A DNA stretch of 64,000 nt from Sphaerisporangium album (GCF_003323745.1 NZ_QOIL01000015.1:62001-126000); one strand, 5' to 3'. Positions 17,206 to 26,139 are shown, numbered from the stretch's first letter. Program-made: numbers and translations. Notes: generated from the letters alone by a model not told the origin.

Positions 17206-18182
17206 GAACACTGAAGGCGCTGGCGCTGGCCGCCTCGCTGACCACTCTCACCTTGTCGACCCTGACCTTGTCGCCCCCTCCGACCGCCGCCGCGGCGTTC
17301 GACGACGACGGCGGTCCGAAGGGCACGGGCTTCCAGGACGGCCGCACGAGCGGCGTCGTGCTCCAGCACTCCAAGATCGTCGTCAGCGGCGATGGCCTCG
17401 GCGGCAAGGGCGACGGCTACCGGGTGAAACGTCCCTGCTGGTACGAGCCCGGCGACGACGCCGACGCGATGCTGAAGAAGCAGCAGGACGCCGACGTCTA
17501 CTGGCGGCACCTCAACCCGGACGCCAGCGAGCAGGACCAGAAGAAGCACATGGAGCAGTTCCAGAACAAGGTGGGCAAGGACGGGCGGTGGTGGACGCCC
17601 GCCTTCAACGCGGCCGACCCCGACGGGCTCGCGTGCTGGTCCGGGCTCCAGGGCGCCGTGTGGGTGCCCGCGGGCGGCACACCCCCGGGCGGCATCACCC
17701 TGGAGGAGCTGTACCAGATCGCGCGCGCCGCGCTGACCGTCCCCGAGCCCAGGATCGAGCTCAGCCCCGACGTCAAGAGCTACGTGAACCTGCCCACCTG
17801 GGTGTGGCTGACCGGCATCGGCGCCCCCACCCGCTCGGTCACGGCCGAGCTCCCCGGCGTCATGTCCGCCACCGTCACCGCGAACCTGAGCCGGGTGGAC
17901 ATCGACCCCGGCACGACCTCCGACCGCGCCGAGGTCAAGGAGGACTGCGGCCCCACCGGCCACCCGTACCAGAAGGGCGGCACCTTCACCTGCGGCGTCC
18001 GCTACCTCCACGCCTCCGCCGACCGGCCCCGCAAGGCGTACACCCTGCAGGTCACCACGGTCTGGACCGTGACCGCCGCCGCGGCCGGCTTCGCCTACGC
18101 CCCCGTCCAGGTGACCGCCGCCCGAGACGTCCCCGTGGGCGAGGTCCAGAGCATCGTCCGGGAAGGTCCCGGCGATTCCTGA
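17202..18182 (+). CDS. secreted hypothetical protein linked to the tad locus
   Basis: 326 aa with a Sec-type signal peptide (about 1-31: basic start, Leu/Thr-rich core, cleavage near PTAAAA). The mature part has paired Cys (RPCWYEPG; LACWSG; EDCGPTG; FTCGVR), suggesting disulfides, and a beta-rich C-terminal half. I do not recognise a catalytic motif. Overlap with the preceding lipoprotein gene and position at the end of the tad run suggest an envelope role in the pilus system, which is inference. An 18-bp-stem terminator follows. Confidence 0.72.
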   Translation: MRTLKALALAASLTTLTLSTLTLSPPPTAAAAFDDDGGPKGTGFQDGRTSGVVLQHSKIVVSGDGLGGKGDGYRVKRPCWYEPGDDADAMLKKQQDADVYWRHLNPDASEQDQKKHMEQFQNKVGKDGRWWTPAFNAADPDGLACWSGLQGAVWVPAGGTPPGGITLEELYQIARAALTVPEPRIELSPDVKSYVNLPTWVWLTGIGAPTRSVTAELPGVMSATVTANLSRVDIDPGTTSDRAEVKEDCGPTGHPYQKGGTFTCGVRYLHASADRPRKAYTLQVTTVWTVTAAAAGFAYAPVQVTAARDVPVGEVQSIVREGPGDS

Positions 18183-18267
18183 CCTGTTCGGGGCGTGACG
18201 GCGGAGGAACGGCGACTTGAGGGCGCCCCGCCCCCGCCGAGCCGGAGTCTCGGCCGTGAACACGGCC

Positions 18268-18305
18268 CCCCCGGGTACCGGACGACCTCGTCCGGTACCC
18301 GGGGG
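18268..18305. terminator. 18-bp perfect-stem bidirectional terminator
   Basis: CCCCGGGTACCGGACGA-type arm at 18268-18285 pairs perfectly with 18288-18305 around a CC apex. It lies between the convergent tad-linked gene and the secreted-protein gene at 18322. There is no T tract, as usual in very GC-rich actinobacteria. Confidence 0.75.
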
Positions 18306-18321
18306 CCTGCGGTGCCGCCTT

Positions 18322-19257
18322 CTACTGACGGTAGGTGTTGCGCGTGTAGGTCAGGCTGTAGGTACCGCGGTTGGCGAAGTACTGGGAGATCAGGTACGCG
18401 GGGTCGGTGGCGAGGACGCCGGGCTGCAGGTCGCTGCCGTCGTCCATGTCGTCCCAGGCCCACGGCGCGTGCGCCGCGTTCGCGCGGCCGTTGTCGCCCG
18501 CGAACGTGCCCCACGAGGCGTAGGGCTGGGGGTCGAAGCGGCGGTCCCACAGGCCGCCCGCGCCGAAGATGTCGACCAGGCGGTAGGCGACCGAGCGGTC
18601 GTCGCCGCCGGACGGCACCTCTCCGTCCCCGCGGCTCGGGTAGTAGACGATGCCGTCACCGCCGGGGAAGCCGCCGCCGTTCCAGGCCTTGTAGCCGTGC
18701 CCCTTGGCCTCCTGGAAGCCGGTCGGATGCGGCTGGCCGTCCCAGTTCTGCATGATCAGGGTGCCGTCGATGTTCTCGCGTCCCCCGGTGAACGGGCTGC
18801 CCGGCGGCGTGTAGGAGTAGAAGTTGTCGTGGGACAGGGTGACCATCGCCTGGAGCGCGCCGTACTGGCTGCCGTCCTTCCTGACCGTGAGCAGCAGCCC
18901 TTCCATGTCGTTCTCGTGCGGGCCGAGCGTCTTCCAGTCGCGGGGGTGGAAGAAGCCATACGTGATGAACCAGTGGGTGTCGGTTTCTACCACCGAGTAG
19001 TAAACCGTGCCGACCAGCCGTGACACGTTCGCGTCGAGGTTGTCCCAGTTGTTGCGCGTGTTCCAGTCCCCGTCGTAGTCGACCGGGGCCAGGTAGTCGG
19101 CCGTGTACTTGGACGAGGCGCTGTCCTGGTAGTGAACGGGGGCCCAGCGGTACGCCAGGTCCGCGTCGCCGACCGCGGCGTCCGCCGTCCCTGTGAGGCC
19201 GATCACCGCGATGGCCGATGCCGTGAGGACGAGTGAGGCGAGCTTTCGTCGGAGCAT
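18322..19257 (-). CDS. secreted protein of unknown function
   Basis: 311 aa. Signal peptide at about 1-29 (MLRRKLASLVL... with ADA-AVG cleavage). The mature sequence begins LAYRWAPVHYQDSAS and contains VDYDGDWNTRNNWDN, THWFITYGFFHPRDW, HENDMEG and several aromatic-rich strands. Similar secreted proteins with a Y-R-x-A-P-V-H-Y-Q-D start occur in actinobacteria and fungi, but I know of no established function. The Asp/Asn clusters could bind metal. The frame is open to 19350; the ATG at 19257 is preferred because it begins the signal peptide. Confidence 0.78.
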   Translation of the reverse strand: MLRRKLASLVLTASAIAVIGLTGTADAAVGDADLAYRWAPVHYQDSASSKYTADYLAPVDYDGDWNTRNNWDNLDANVSRLVGTVYYSVVETDTHWFITYGFFHPRDWKTLGPHENDMEGLLLTVRKDGSQYGALQAMVTLSHDNFYSYTPPGSPFTGGRENIDGTLIMQNWDGQPHPTGFQEAKGHGYKAWNGGGFPGGDGIVYYPSRGDGEVPSGGDDRSVAYRLVDIFGAGGLWDRRFDPQPYASWGTFAGDNGRANAAHAPWAWDDMDDGSDLQPGVLATDPAYLISQYFANRGTYSLTYTRNTYRQ

Positions 19258-19503
19258 GCCGAATCTCCCGTGACTGGGGGGTTGGGTCCGGGTCACGGTG
19301 AACGTAAACCGCCCGAACCACGCCGAGAAGACGCCGAGACGACCCTTCACGTGGAGATCACGGTCTCGTCACGACCCGTTCGGCCCCGAGTCCCCGCCCT
19401 CGTGGGCCGACGCGAGTGCGGGCCGTCGTGGGTCGTCCGTGCCAGGATCGTGGGACGGTTCCCGGTCCGGGACGTCGCTCGGCCCACTTTCCGGGAGGAC
19501 TAC

Positions 19504-19950
19504 GTGAAACAGCTCATGGCCCGGCTCTGGCGTGGTCTGGCGGGGCCGCTCCAGTGGCGCGTCCTGTGGCTCCGCCACGCCAAGTTCATGGTCGGCGTCA
19601 CCGGAATCGTGCGGGACGTCGACGGCAACGTGCTGCTCCTCAAACACCGCTTCTGGCCGGAGGGCCGCCAGTGGGGGCTGCCCACCGGGTGCGCGAACAA
19701 GGGGGAGACCTTCGAGGACACCATCGTCCGGGAGGTACGCGAGGAGACCGGCCTCGACGTCCAGGTCGGCCGCCTCGCCCACCTGAGGAGCGGCTACAAG
19801 CTCCGCGTCGAGGTCGCCTACGAGGCCCGCGTGACGGGGGGAACCCCGCGCATCGACTCCCTGGAGATCCTCGAAGCACGCTGGTTCACCCCCGACGCCC
19901 TCCCCGAAGGCCTCCAGGAGGGTCACCGCCTGCTGATCCACGGCGAATAG
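19504..19950 (+). CDS. Nudix hydrolase
   Basis: 148-aa cytoplasmic hydrolase of nucleoside-diphosphate-linked substrates; the substrate cannot be told from sequence. The Nudix box G-x5-E-x7-R-E-x-x-E-E-x-G is complete at about 62-84 (GCANKGETFEDTIVREVREE followed by TGL). The GTG at 19504 has a GGGAGGAC Shine-Dalgarno 5-6 nt upstream. The frame is open to 19270, but that longer version has no ribosome site and an Arg/Pro-rich extension typical of non-coding frames. Confidence 0.85.
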   Translation: MKQLMARLWRGLAGPLQWRVLWLRHAKFMVGVTGIVRDVDGNVLLLKHRFWPEGRQWGLPTGCANKGETFEDTIVREVREETGLDVQVGRLAHLRSGYKLRVEVAYEARVTGGTPRIDSLEILEARWFTPDALPEGLQEGHRLLIHGE

Positions 19951-20013
19951 GAGCTGGAGCGCCGGTCAGGTAACCGCCTTGGGCTTCGAGCGCGGTATCC
20001 CTGATCCAGCTCC
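19950..20013. other. long imperfect hairpin after the Nudix gene
   Basis: GGAGCTGG near 19950 pairs with CCAGCTCC ending near 20013, with inner pairs GTCAGG/CCTGAT and ACCGC/GCGGT. It could be the Nudix terminator or an RNA structure upstream of the MOSC gene. There is no T tract. Confidence 0.4.
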
Positions 20014-20125
20014 GCTCGGATGCGGATTCCGCCGCGCCGGTGTGTGCGGGAGTCCGCGGGTATATGCGGGATGTGGCGGCAGTGGCCATGCGGAATAGAG
20101 GTCGCCTCTTTTGGCGGCCGGAACG

Positions 20126-20131
20126 TACTGT
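20126..20131 (+). promoter_or_regulatory. -10 element (TACTGT) of a likely leaderless MOSC mRNA
   Basis: TACTGT ends 7 nt before the ATG at 20139. There is no Shine-Dalgarno in this gap. No clear -35 is seen. Confidence 0.4.
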
Positions 20132-20138
20132 CGGTCGC

Positions 20139-20789
20139 ATGAGAGTGCTGTCCGTCAATGTCGGCAGGCCGCGGACCAACCCGTGGAAGGGACTCGGTAT
20201 GACGGGCATCGACAAGCGGCCCGTGGACGGGCCCGTCGCCGTCGTCGAGCCCGGCCCGAAGGGCACCGGGGTCTCGGGGCTCGTGGGAGACCGCGTCTAC
20301 GACGTCAAGCACCACGGCGGGACCGACCAAGCCGTCTACGCCTACGCCCGCGAGGATCTCGACAGGTGGGAGGCCGAGCTGGGCAGACCGCTCGGGAACG
20401 GGGCCTTCGGGGAGAATCTCACGACGGCCGGTCTCGACGTCAACGCGGCGCTGATCGGCGAGCGCTGGCGTATCGGGGACCAGGTGATCCTGGAGGTGTC
20501 CTGTCCACGGCTGCCCTGCGGGACCTTCCAAGGGTGGCTGGAGCGAGAGCACTGGATCAAGGAGTTCACAGCGGCGGCGCTGCCCGGCCCGTACCTGCGG
20601 GTGATCGAGCCGGGGGAGATCCGCGCCGGCGACCCGATCGAGGTCGTGTACCGCCCCGACCACGACGTGACCGTCGCCGTCACCTTCCGCGCGACCACCC
20701 TCGAACCCGGACTCCTCCCCCTGCTCTCTGCCGCCGACGCCCTGCCCGAGGAACTGAAGCACCAGGCGCGCCGCCGCGTGAACTCGTAG
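20139..20789 (+). CDS. MOSC-domain protein (YiiM-like)
   Basis: 216 aa. It contains the MOSC fold hallmarks: MRVLSVNVGRPR N-terminus, G-D-x-V-x-D-x-x-H-H-G-G-x-D-Q-A-V-Y-A-Y (partly GDRVYDVKHHGGTDQAVYAY), G-x-F-G-E-N-L, and the Cys-containing CPRLPCGTFQGW. MOSC proteins carry or transfer sulfur or bind molybdenum cofactor; YiiM-type members reduce N-hydroxylated compounds (family knowledge). The ATG at 20139 is chosen over the 20040 start because it begins the conserved domain. Molybdenum-cofactor genes fdhD and fdhF occur elsewhere in the window but are not adjacent. Confidence 0.88.
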   Translation: MRVLSVNVGRPRTNPWKGLGMTGIDKRPVDGPVAVVEPGPKGTGVSGLVGDRVYDVKHHGGTDQAVYAYAREDLDRWEAELGRPLGNGAFGENLTTAGLDVNAALIGERWRIGDQVILEVSCPRLPCGTFQGWLEREHWIKEFTAAALPGPYLRVIEPGEIRAGDPIEVVYRPDHDVTVAVTFRATTLEPGLLPLLSAADALPEELKHQARRRVNS

Positions 20790-20834
20790 AGGCATACGGT
20801 CCGACGGCGCGCGAAGGGGGCGGAGGTCACGCCG

Positions 20835-21341
20835 TCACAGGGCCTTTTCGTGGCCGAGGAGCCATTCCTTGACGTGGGCGCCGTAGTAGTAGCCGCCGAA
20901 GCCGCCCACCGAGGGGAGGACGCGGTGGCAGGGGACGAAGGGGGCGATCAGGTTCTGGGCGCAGGCGCCTCCGGCGGCGCGGGCGGCCGTCTTCGGCAGG
21001 CCCGCGTGCTCGGCGAGCCGGGCGTACGACACGGTCGTCCCCGGCGGGACCGCGCGCAGGGCCGCCAGCAGGCGCTGACGGGTGGGCGTGCCGGGCTGGT
21101 CCACTTCCACGCTGTCGAGCGCGAACAGGTCGCCGTCGAGGTAGTCCCGTACGGCCCGCGCCGGTTTGCCGAGGTCGTCCACCGGGTTGAGGGGCAGAGC
21201 CCTGAGCTTCGCGGGCAGCCGGGCGAACATCTCGCCGGGGTCGCCGGTGAAGCCGGCCGCGACCAGCACACCGCCGTGGGTGAGCAGCGACAGCGGGGCG
21301 ATCGGGGTGGGCAGGACCTGCGCGTCGATCGTCTCGGTCAT
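20835..21341 (-). CDS. ogt: methylated-DNA--protein-cysteine methyltransferase
   Basis: 168 aa. It repairs O6-alkylguanine by irreversible transfer of the alkyl group to its own Cys. The active site is VPCHRVLP (Cys near 138), preceded by the DNA-binding helix region (TVSYARLAEHAGLP, where an R-like reading helix is expected) and followed by GGFGGYYYG. The length is normal for Ogt. The ATG at 21341 overlaps the stop of the upstream ada-alkA gene by 4 bases, so the two repair genes form a coupled operon. The longer frame to 21509 lies inside the upstream gene and is rejected. Confidence 0.93.
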   Translation of the reverse strand: MTETIDAQVLPTPIAPLSLLTHGGVLVAAGFTGDPGEMFARLPAKLRALPLNPVDDLGKPARAVRDYLDGDLFALDSVEVDQPGTPTRQRLLAALRAVPPGTTVSYARLAEHAGLPKTAARAAGGACAQNLIAPFVPCHRVLPSVGGFGGYYYGAHVKEWLLGHEKAL

Positions 21342-23059
21342 AGCGAGCTCCAGAGGTAGAGAGCGGCGTACGCCCGCCACGGGCGCCACCGTTCGACGTC
21401 GTGTTCGGTGATGTCGAGCGCCTTCATCGCCTTGCGCAGAACGAGATCGCCCGAGGGCCAGGCGTCCGGGTCGCGCAGGGCGCGCATCACGATGTAACCG
21501 GTCGTCCACGGGCCGATTCCGGGGATCTCCATCAACCGCGCCGCCGTCTCGGCCGGGTCGGCGCCTCCGTCCAGGTGGATCTCACCCGCGGCCGTCTTCT
21601 CCGCGAGAATCCTCAGCGTCTCGGTCCGGCGTCCGGTCATCCCGAGTCCGCTCAGATCCGCCTCGGCGAGCTGCGCGGCCGTGGGAAAGAGCAGATAGGG
21701 CTGCCCGCCGGCCACCTCCGGCACGGCCTTGGCGCCCCTTTGCCCGCTCCCACCGGACCTCGTGCACCCCTGGTCCGAGGTCGAGGGTTCTTCGGCTCCG
21801 GCTCCGGTGGATTCGTGGGTCTCGGGATCACGATCGGGGGTGGTGGGCGGGATGATGTCACAAGGTTTCGCGGGCGAGCCGGTGCGGGCGGTGATGCGGC
21901 CGAGCAGGGTTCTGGCGCCGGCTACGGAGACCTGCTGGCCGACGACGGCGCGGACCGCGAGTTCGAAGCCGTCGAAGGCGCCGGGGACGCGTAGGCCGGG
22001 GCGGGCTTCGACGAGCGGGCGGAGCGTGGTGGTGCGGAGGGCGTCGGCGATGGCGTCGGGGTCGGCGTCCAGATCGAGCAGGCGGCGGCAGCGGGAGACG
22101 ATCCTGGCCAGGTGACGCGTGTCGTCCAGTGTCACCGAGAGGTCGATGTGGCCGTCGGCGGGGGTCAGCGTGATGATGCCGCCGGGGACGGCGCGGCGGT
22201 ACATCGTCGCGGTGGCCTGCTCGACGCCGGGAACGGCCCGCGCCGCGAGGAACCCGAGCAGGTTGCCGGCGTCGTACGGCTTCCGGTGGTGGAGGCGCAG
22301 CGTCAGCGCCGCCGGGGTGCCCTGGACCGTGGCCCTCGCGGCCCCGTGGGCGCGTGGGGAAGAGGCCGCCGCCCGTGTACGAGGGCCGGTGGTGCCGTCC
22401 GTGGCGCCATCCGCCAGGGGAGACCGGGCGGAGTCGTCGGGCCGGGAGGGGCTGCCGGAGGGTTTTCCGCCGGGGCGGGTGAGGGGGCCGGAGGTCTTGC
22501 GGAGGTCGCTGGGGGCGAAGCCGTAGGCCTCCTTCATCGTGGCGTTGAACTGGCGGACGCTGCCGAAGCCCGCCGCGAAGGCGACGTCGGTGACCGGCAG
22601 GGAGGTCTCGGTCAGAAGCTGCTTGGCGAGCAGGAGCCGCCGGGTCCTCGCCACCGCCAGCGGCCCGGCGCCGAGGCGCGAGGTGAACAGGCGCAGCAGG
22701 TGGCGCTCGGTCACGTGCAGGCGGCCCGCCAGCCCGGCGACGCCGTACTCGTCGGCCACGCCGTCGTCGATCAGCCGCAGCGCCCGTCCGACCAGGTCGG
22801 CGGCCACGTCCCAGCCGGGGTCGCCAGGGCTGAGCTCAGGGCGGCAGCGGCGGCACGGGCGGAACCCGGCGGCCTCGGCCGAGGCGGCGTGCCGGTAGAA
22901 GCGGACGTTCTGCCGGGCGGGCGTACGCGCGGGGCAGACGGGGCGGCAGTAGATGCCCGTCGAGGTGACGGCCGTGTAGAACCGCCCGTCGAACCTGGTG
23001 TCCCGGGCACTGACCGCCCGGTAACAGGAGTCGAAGTCGAGCGTCTGATGGGGTGTCAC
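21338..23059 (-). CDS. Ada-AlkA fusion: alkylation-response regulator / 3-methyladenine DNA glycosylase
   Basis: 573 aa, three parts. (1) N-terminal Ada zinc domain with C38, C42, C69 and C72 (IYCRPVCP; PCRRC), where C38 is the expected methylphosphotriester acceptor. (2) AraC-type helix-turn-helix (about 88-190; HLLRLFTSRLG, FGSVRQFN). (3) AlkA N-terminal domain and HhH-GPD glycosylase (IPGIGPWTTGYI and catalytic Asp in PSGDLVL). Two low-complexity linkers interrupt it (about 195-245 and 385-440), the second inside the glycosylase part. GTG start at 23059. It overlaps ogt, forming an adaptive-response operon that it probably activates itself. Confidence 0.92.
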   Translation of the reverse strand: MTPHQTLDFDSCYRAVSARDTRFDGRFYTAVTSTGIYCRPVCPARTPARQNVRFYRHAASAEAAGFRPCRRCRPELSPGDPGWDVAADLVGRALRLIDDGVADEYGVAGLAGRLHVTERHLLRLFTSRLGAGPLAVARTRRLLLAKQLLTETSLPVTDVAFAAGFGSVRQFNATMKEAYGFAPSDLRKTSGPLTRPGGKPSGSPSRPDDSARSPLADGATDGTTGPRTRAAASSPRAHGAARATVQGTPAALTLRLHHRKPYDAGNLLGFLAARAVPGVEQATATMYRRAVPGGIITLTPADGHIDLSVTLDDTRHLARIVSRCRRLLDLDADPDAIADALRTTTLRPLVEARPGLRVPGAFDGFELAVRAVVGQQVSVAGARTLLGRITARTGSPAKPCDIIPPTTPDRDPETHESTGAGAEEPSTSDQGCTRSGGSGQRGAKAVPEVAGGQPYLLFPTAAQLAEADLSGLGMTGRRTETLRILAEKTAAGEIHLDGGADPAETAARLMEIPGIGPWTTGYIVMRALRDPDAWPSGDLVLRKAMKALDITEHDVERWRPWRAYAALYLWSSL

Positions 23060-23066
23060 ACCCCCA

Positions 23067-23072
23067 AAGCTA
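23067..23072 (-). promoter_or_regulatory. -10 element (TAGCTT) of the ada-alkA promoter
   Basis: On the minus strand TAGCTT ends 7 nt before the GTG at 23059, so the mRNA is probably leaderless. A GTTGCT-like -35 lies 16 bp further upstream. Confidence 0.4.
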
Positions 23073-23239
23073 TGCGCCGCAGAAACCGAGCAACTGGCGG
23101 AATTCAGACCTCACCATGCCCGGCCTCCCGACCATGAGGTGAAGCTCCACCGCTCCGCCGACCAGACGGTACCGAGGGAGGATATTCCCCACGAGCGGGA
23201 TGATCTAGCGAAAAACAGACACAGTCGGCAGGGGGGGCG

Positions 23240-24187
23240 TTACTTTGTGGAGATGCCGACGCCGAGGTCGAACTCCCGGTAGACGCGGGCCCAGAAGCCG
23301 TCGCGGAGCCAGACGCGGGCCTCCGGGTAGGGGCGCAGGGAGTGGCCCAGTTCCTTTTCGGCCTCGATGAGCAGCTCGGTGTCGATGACGGTCGGCAGGA
23401 GCGGGCCGGGGAGCAGGTCGCGGATGTTGTCGCGGCCCCGGGTGAGGATCCACTTCTGCGCGACGTGCTCGCCGACCTCCTCGACCCTCGGGCGGCTCGG
23501 GCCGAGCTTGGTGACCTGGCCGGGGTGCTTGACGGCGGGCTTGGTGCTGATCGGGGTGCGTCCGGCGAAGACCTGGGCGGGCGACGGCGGCGAGGGGGCC
23601 GCGGCGGGCACGACCTGCGCGGCGCGGCTGAAGTAGGGCCGCAGGAAGTCGGAGCCCAGCTCCTCCACCGTGTCGGATTCCCATACGAGCCGTTCGGCCT
23701 GATTCGTCCCGTAGGGGGGCTCGACACCCCACAGGTGGATGCGCACGCCGAACGTCTGCGCGGCCTCGACGGCGGGCACCATGTCCTCGTCCCCCGCGAT
23801 GAGGACGGTGTCGCTCACCGCGTGGTGGCGGGCCAGCGCCTCCAGGTCGCTGCGGATCTGCGCGTCGACGCCCTTCTGCTGCCCCCGGGCGTTCAGGTTG
23901 CCGAGGCGGACCTTGACCCAGGGAAGCTGGGCGATGACCCGCTGGTCGACGGTCGGCACGCGGTCGCGGGCGGCGTCGTACCAGTAGACGCGCAGGAGCT
24001 CACCGGGGATGCGCTCCATGGCATGCTTCTTGAGCGCCTGGATGAGCTCGTCGGCGGAGACGCGGTATTCCTTGCGCTCCTTGGCGCCCAAGAGGACCTC
24101 GCCCGCCGCCGCGTAGAGGTAGCCGACATCCACGAGGACGGCGTATTTCGCCGCCACGGGATGCGGTGTGAGGTCCGGGATTGCCAT
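23240..24187 (-). CDS. NYN-domain (PIN-like) putative ribonuclease
   Basis: 315 aa. The N-terminal NYN domain (about 12-190) has the expected acidic residues: AVLVDVGYLY, QKGVDAQIRSDLEAL and VLIAGDEDMVPAV, which together form a PIN-like metal site. A Pro/Ser-rich linker (about 205-235) leads to a C-terminal domain of about 75 residues ending FDLGVGISTK that I cannot assign. NYN proteins are often RNases, but the target is unknown. The ATG at 24187 has a GGAGGAGAGC Shine-Dalgarno and a TATAGT -10 upstream. The gene stands alone between ada and accE. Confidence 0.85.
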   Translation of the reverse strand: MAIPDLTPHPVAAKYAVLVDVGYLYAAAGEVLLGAKERKEYRVSADELIQALKKHAMERIPGELLRVYWYDAARDRVPTVDQRVIAQLPWVKVRLGNLNARGQQKGVDAQIRSDLEALARHHAVSDTVLIAGDEDMVPAVEAAQTFGVRIHLWGVEPPYGTNQAERLVWESDTVEELGSDFLRPYFSRAAQVVPAAAPSPPSPAQVFAGRTPISTKPAVKHPGQVTKLGPSRPRVEEVGEHVAQKWILTRGRDNIRDLLPGPLLPTVIDTELLIEAEKELGHSLRPYPEARVWLRDGFWARVYREFDLGVGISTK

Positions 24188-24227
24188 GCTCTCCTCCAGG
24201 GCCTCTGACTCAGGCGATGATCGGCTG

Positions 24228-24233
24228 ACTATA
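24228..24233 (-). promoter_or_regulatory. -10 element (TATAGT) of the NYN gene
   Basis: TATAGT on the minus strand, about 40 nt before the ATG at 24187. A TGGGAC -35-like hexamer lies 18 bp upstream. This is a conventional promoter with a leader that includes a strong Shine-Dalgarno. Confidence 0.45.
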
Positions 24234-24291
24234 TTCCCCCATTTCTAGATAGTCCCAACTCTTGGCTCGCTTGACACCCACTTCCAAAGAT

Positions 24292-24495
24292 CTAATGAGG
24301 CCGTGAGCTCGCTCGCCACGCCCCTGATCCCGGAGAGAGCGCCGTTCTCATCTGGTGTGCAGGGTTACGCCACAAAGCTGGCTTTTGGGCGGGTCGCGGG
24401 GGAGTTGCCGCCCTTGTCGCCACCGCGATGACCAGCGCGGCGACCTCCTCCGGCGTGGCCGCCCCGTGCACGACCCTCAGATACGACTGAGCCAT
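24292..24495 (-). CDS. accE: acyl-CoA carboxylase epsilon subunit
   Basis: 67 aa, the usual small size. Epsilon subunits stabilise the beta-alpha complex of actinobacterial acetyl/propionyl-CoA carboxylase. Seen: an N-terminal LRVVHGAATPEEVAALVIAV segment and the W-R-x-x...W-R-A-S-x-x-P-H C-terminus (GSGAWRASSRPH). It follows the beta-subunit gene after 9 bp on the same strand, as in other actinobacteria, so the two are co-transcribed. Confidence 0.88.
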   Translation of the reverse strand: MAQSYLRVVHGAATPEEVAALVIAVATRAATPPRPAQKPALWRNPAHQMRTALSPGSGAWRASSRPH

Positions 24496-24504
24496 GGACT
24501 TCTC

Positions 24505-26103
24505 CTACAGCGGGATGTTGCCGTGCTTCTTCGGCGGCAGCGTCGCGCGCTTGTTGCGCAATGCCCGCAACGCCCGGACGATCTTGATACGGGTGTCCGA
24601 CGGCCGGATGACCGCGTCGACGTACCCGCGCTCGGCCGCGAGATAAGGATTGGCGAGCGTGTCCTCGTAGTCGGCGATCAGGCGGGCGCGCTCCTTCTCC
24701 GGGTCCTCGGCGGTCGCCAGCTCCCGGCGGTACAGGATGTTCACCGCGCCCTGCGCGCCCATCACGGCGATCTGCGCCGTCGGCCACGCGAGATTGATGT
24801 CGGCGCCGAGGTGCTTGGAGCCCATGACGTCGTACGCCCCGCCGTACGCCTTGCGGGTGATGACGGTGACCAGCGGCACGGTCGCCTCGGCGTAGGCGTA
24901 CAGCAGCTTGGCCCCGCGCCGGATGATGCCGTTCCACTCCTGGTCGGTGCCCGGGAGGAAGCCGGGCACGTCCACGAAGGTCAGGACGGGGATGTTGAAG
25001 GCATCGCAGGTGCGGACGAATCGCGCGGCCTTCTCGGAAGCGGCGATGTCCAGCGTCCCGGCGAAGCTCATCGGCTGGTTGGCCACCACCCCGACCGAAT
25101 GCCCCTCGACCCGCCCGAACCCGACCACCATGTTCGGCGCGAACCCCGCGTGGATCTCCAGGAACTCGCCGTCGTCCAGGACGTGCCCGATCACCTGGTG
25201 CATGTCGTACGGCTGGTTGGGCGAGTCGGGGATCAGGACGTCCAGCTCGCGGTCGGCGTCGGTGACCGTGAGGTCGGCGGGGCTGTCGAAGGCCGGCACC
25301 TCGTCCATGTTGTTGGACGGCAGGTACGACAGCAGCGCCCGGGCGAACTCCAGGCAGTCGGCCTCGTCCACGGCCTCGTAGTGCGCGACGCCCGACTTGG
25401 AGTTGTGGGTGTGCGCGCCGCCGAGCTCCTCGAACGTGACCTCCTCGCCGGTCACCGTCTTGATCACGTCCGGCCCGGTGATGAACATGTGCGACTTCTC
25501 ACGCACCATCAGCACGAAGTCGGTCAGAGCGGGGGAGTAGACCGCGCCGCCGGCGCACGGCCCCATGATCAGCGAGATCTGCGGGATCACGCCCGAGGCG
25601 TGCACGTTGCGCTTGAAGATCTCGGCGTAGAGCCCGAGCGAGACCACGCCCTCCTGGATGCGGGCGCCGCCGGAGTCGTTGATGCCGACAACAGGGCAGC
25701 CCGTCTTCAGGGCGTGGTCCATGACCTTGACGATCTTCTCGCCGAAGACCTCGCCGAGCGAGCCGCCGAAGACGGTGAAGTCCTGCGCGAACACCGCGAC
25801 CGGGCGGCCGGCCACGGTGCCGTAGCCGGTCACCACGCCGTCGCCGTACGGGCGCTCGCGCTCCAGGCCGAAGCTGGACGACCGGTGGCGGGCCAGCTCG
25901 TCGAACTCGACGAACGACCCCTCGTCCAGGAACTCGACCAGCCGCTCGCGGGCGGTCATCTTGCCCTTGGCGTGCTGCTTCTCGACCGCACGCGCGGAAC
26001 CGGCGTGCGCGGCCTCGTCCAGGCGCCGCTCAAGGTCGGCGATCTTGCCCGCGGTGGTGTGCGGGTCGGCGCCCTCGATGTGTGACACGGGCTCAGCGCT
26101 CAT
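24505..26103 (-). CDS. pccB: acyl-CoA (propionyl-CoA) carboxylase beta subunit
   Basis: 532-aa carboxyltransferase subunit that moves CO2 from biotin to acetyl- or propionyl-CoA. Both halves of the crotonase-like carboxyltransferase fold are present: glycine-rich oxyanion motifs [13 protein letters not shown] and [12 protein letters not shown] in the N half, and the second acyl-CoA/biotin region [13 protein letters not shown] and [11 protein letters not shown] in the C half. The length is normal. The biotin-carrying alpha subunit is not here, but biotin ligase birA is at 35807. The ATG has only a distant GGAGG, so a leaderless mRNA with -10 TAACCT is possible. It shares a short divergent promoter region with the ABC genes. 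Confidence 0.92.
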   Translation of the reverse strand: MSAEPVSHIEGADPHTTAGKIADLERRLDEAAHAGSARAVEKQHAKGKMTARERLVEFLDEGSFVEFDELARHRSSSFGLERERPYGDGVVTGYGTVAGRPVAVFAQDFTVFGGSLGEVFGEKIVKVMDHALKTGCPVVGINDSGGARIQEGVVSLGLYAEIFKRNVHASGVIPQISLIMGPCAGGAVYSPALTDFVLMVREKSHMFITGPDVIKTVTGEEVTFEELGGAHTHNSKSGVAHYEAVDEADCLEFARALLSYLPSNNMDEVPAFDSPADLTVTDADRELDVLIPDSPNQPYDMHQVIGHVLDDGEFLEIHAGFAPNMVVGFGRVEGHSVGVVANQPMSFAGTLDIAASEKAARFVRTCDAFNIPVLTFVDVPGFLPGTDQEWNGIIRRGAKLLYAYAEATVPLVTVITRKAYGGAYDVMGSKHLGADINLAWPTAQIAVMGAQGAVNILYRRELATAEDPEKERARLIADYEDTLANPYLAAERGYVDAVIRPSDTRIKIVRALRALRNKRATLPPKKHGNIPL

Positions 26104-26109
26104 GCCCGT

Positions 26110-26139
26110 AGGTTAGTCCTCCCGCGAACGACGCCGTCA
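26110..26139 (-). promoter_or_regulatory. pccB promoter (TGACGG-N18-TAACCT)
   Basis: On the minus strand TGACGG (26134-26139) and TAACCT (26110-26115) are 18 bp apart, and TAACCT ends 6 nt before the ATG, as in leaderless actinobacterial promoters. Confidence 0.42.

Noticed and set aside
19270-19503. N-terminal extension of the Nudix protein
   Set aside because: No ribosome site and Arg/Pro-rich, non-conserved composition; GTG 19504 has a good Shine-Dalgarno.
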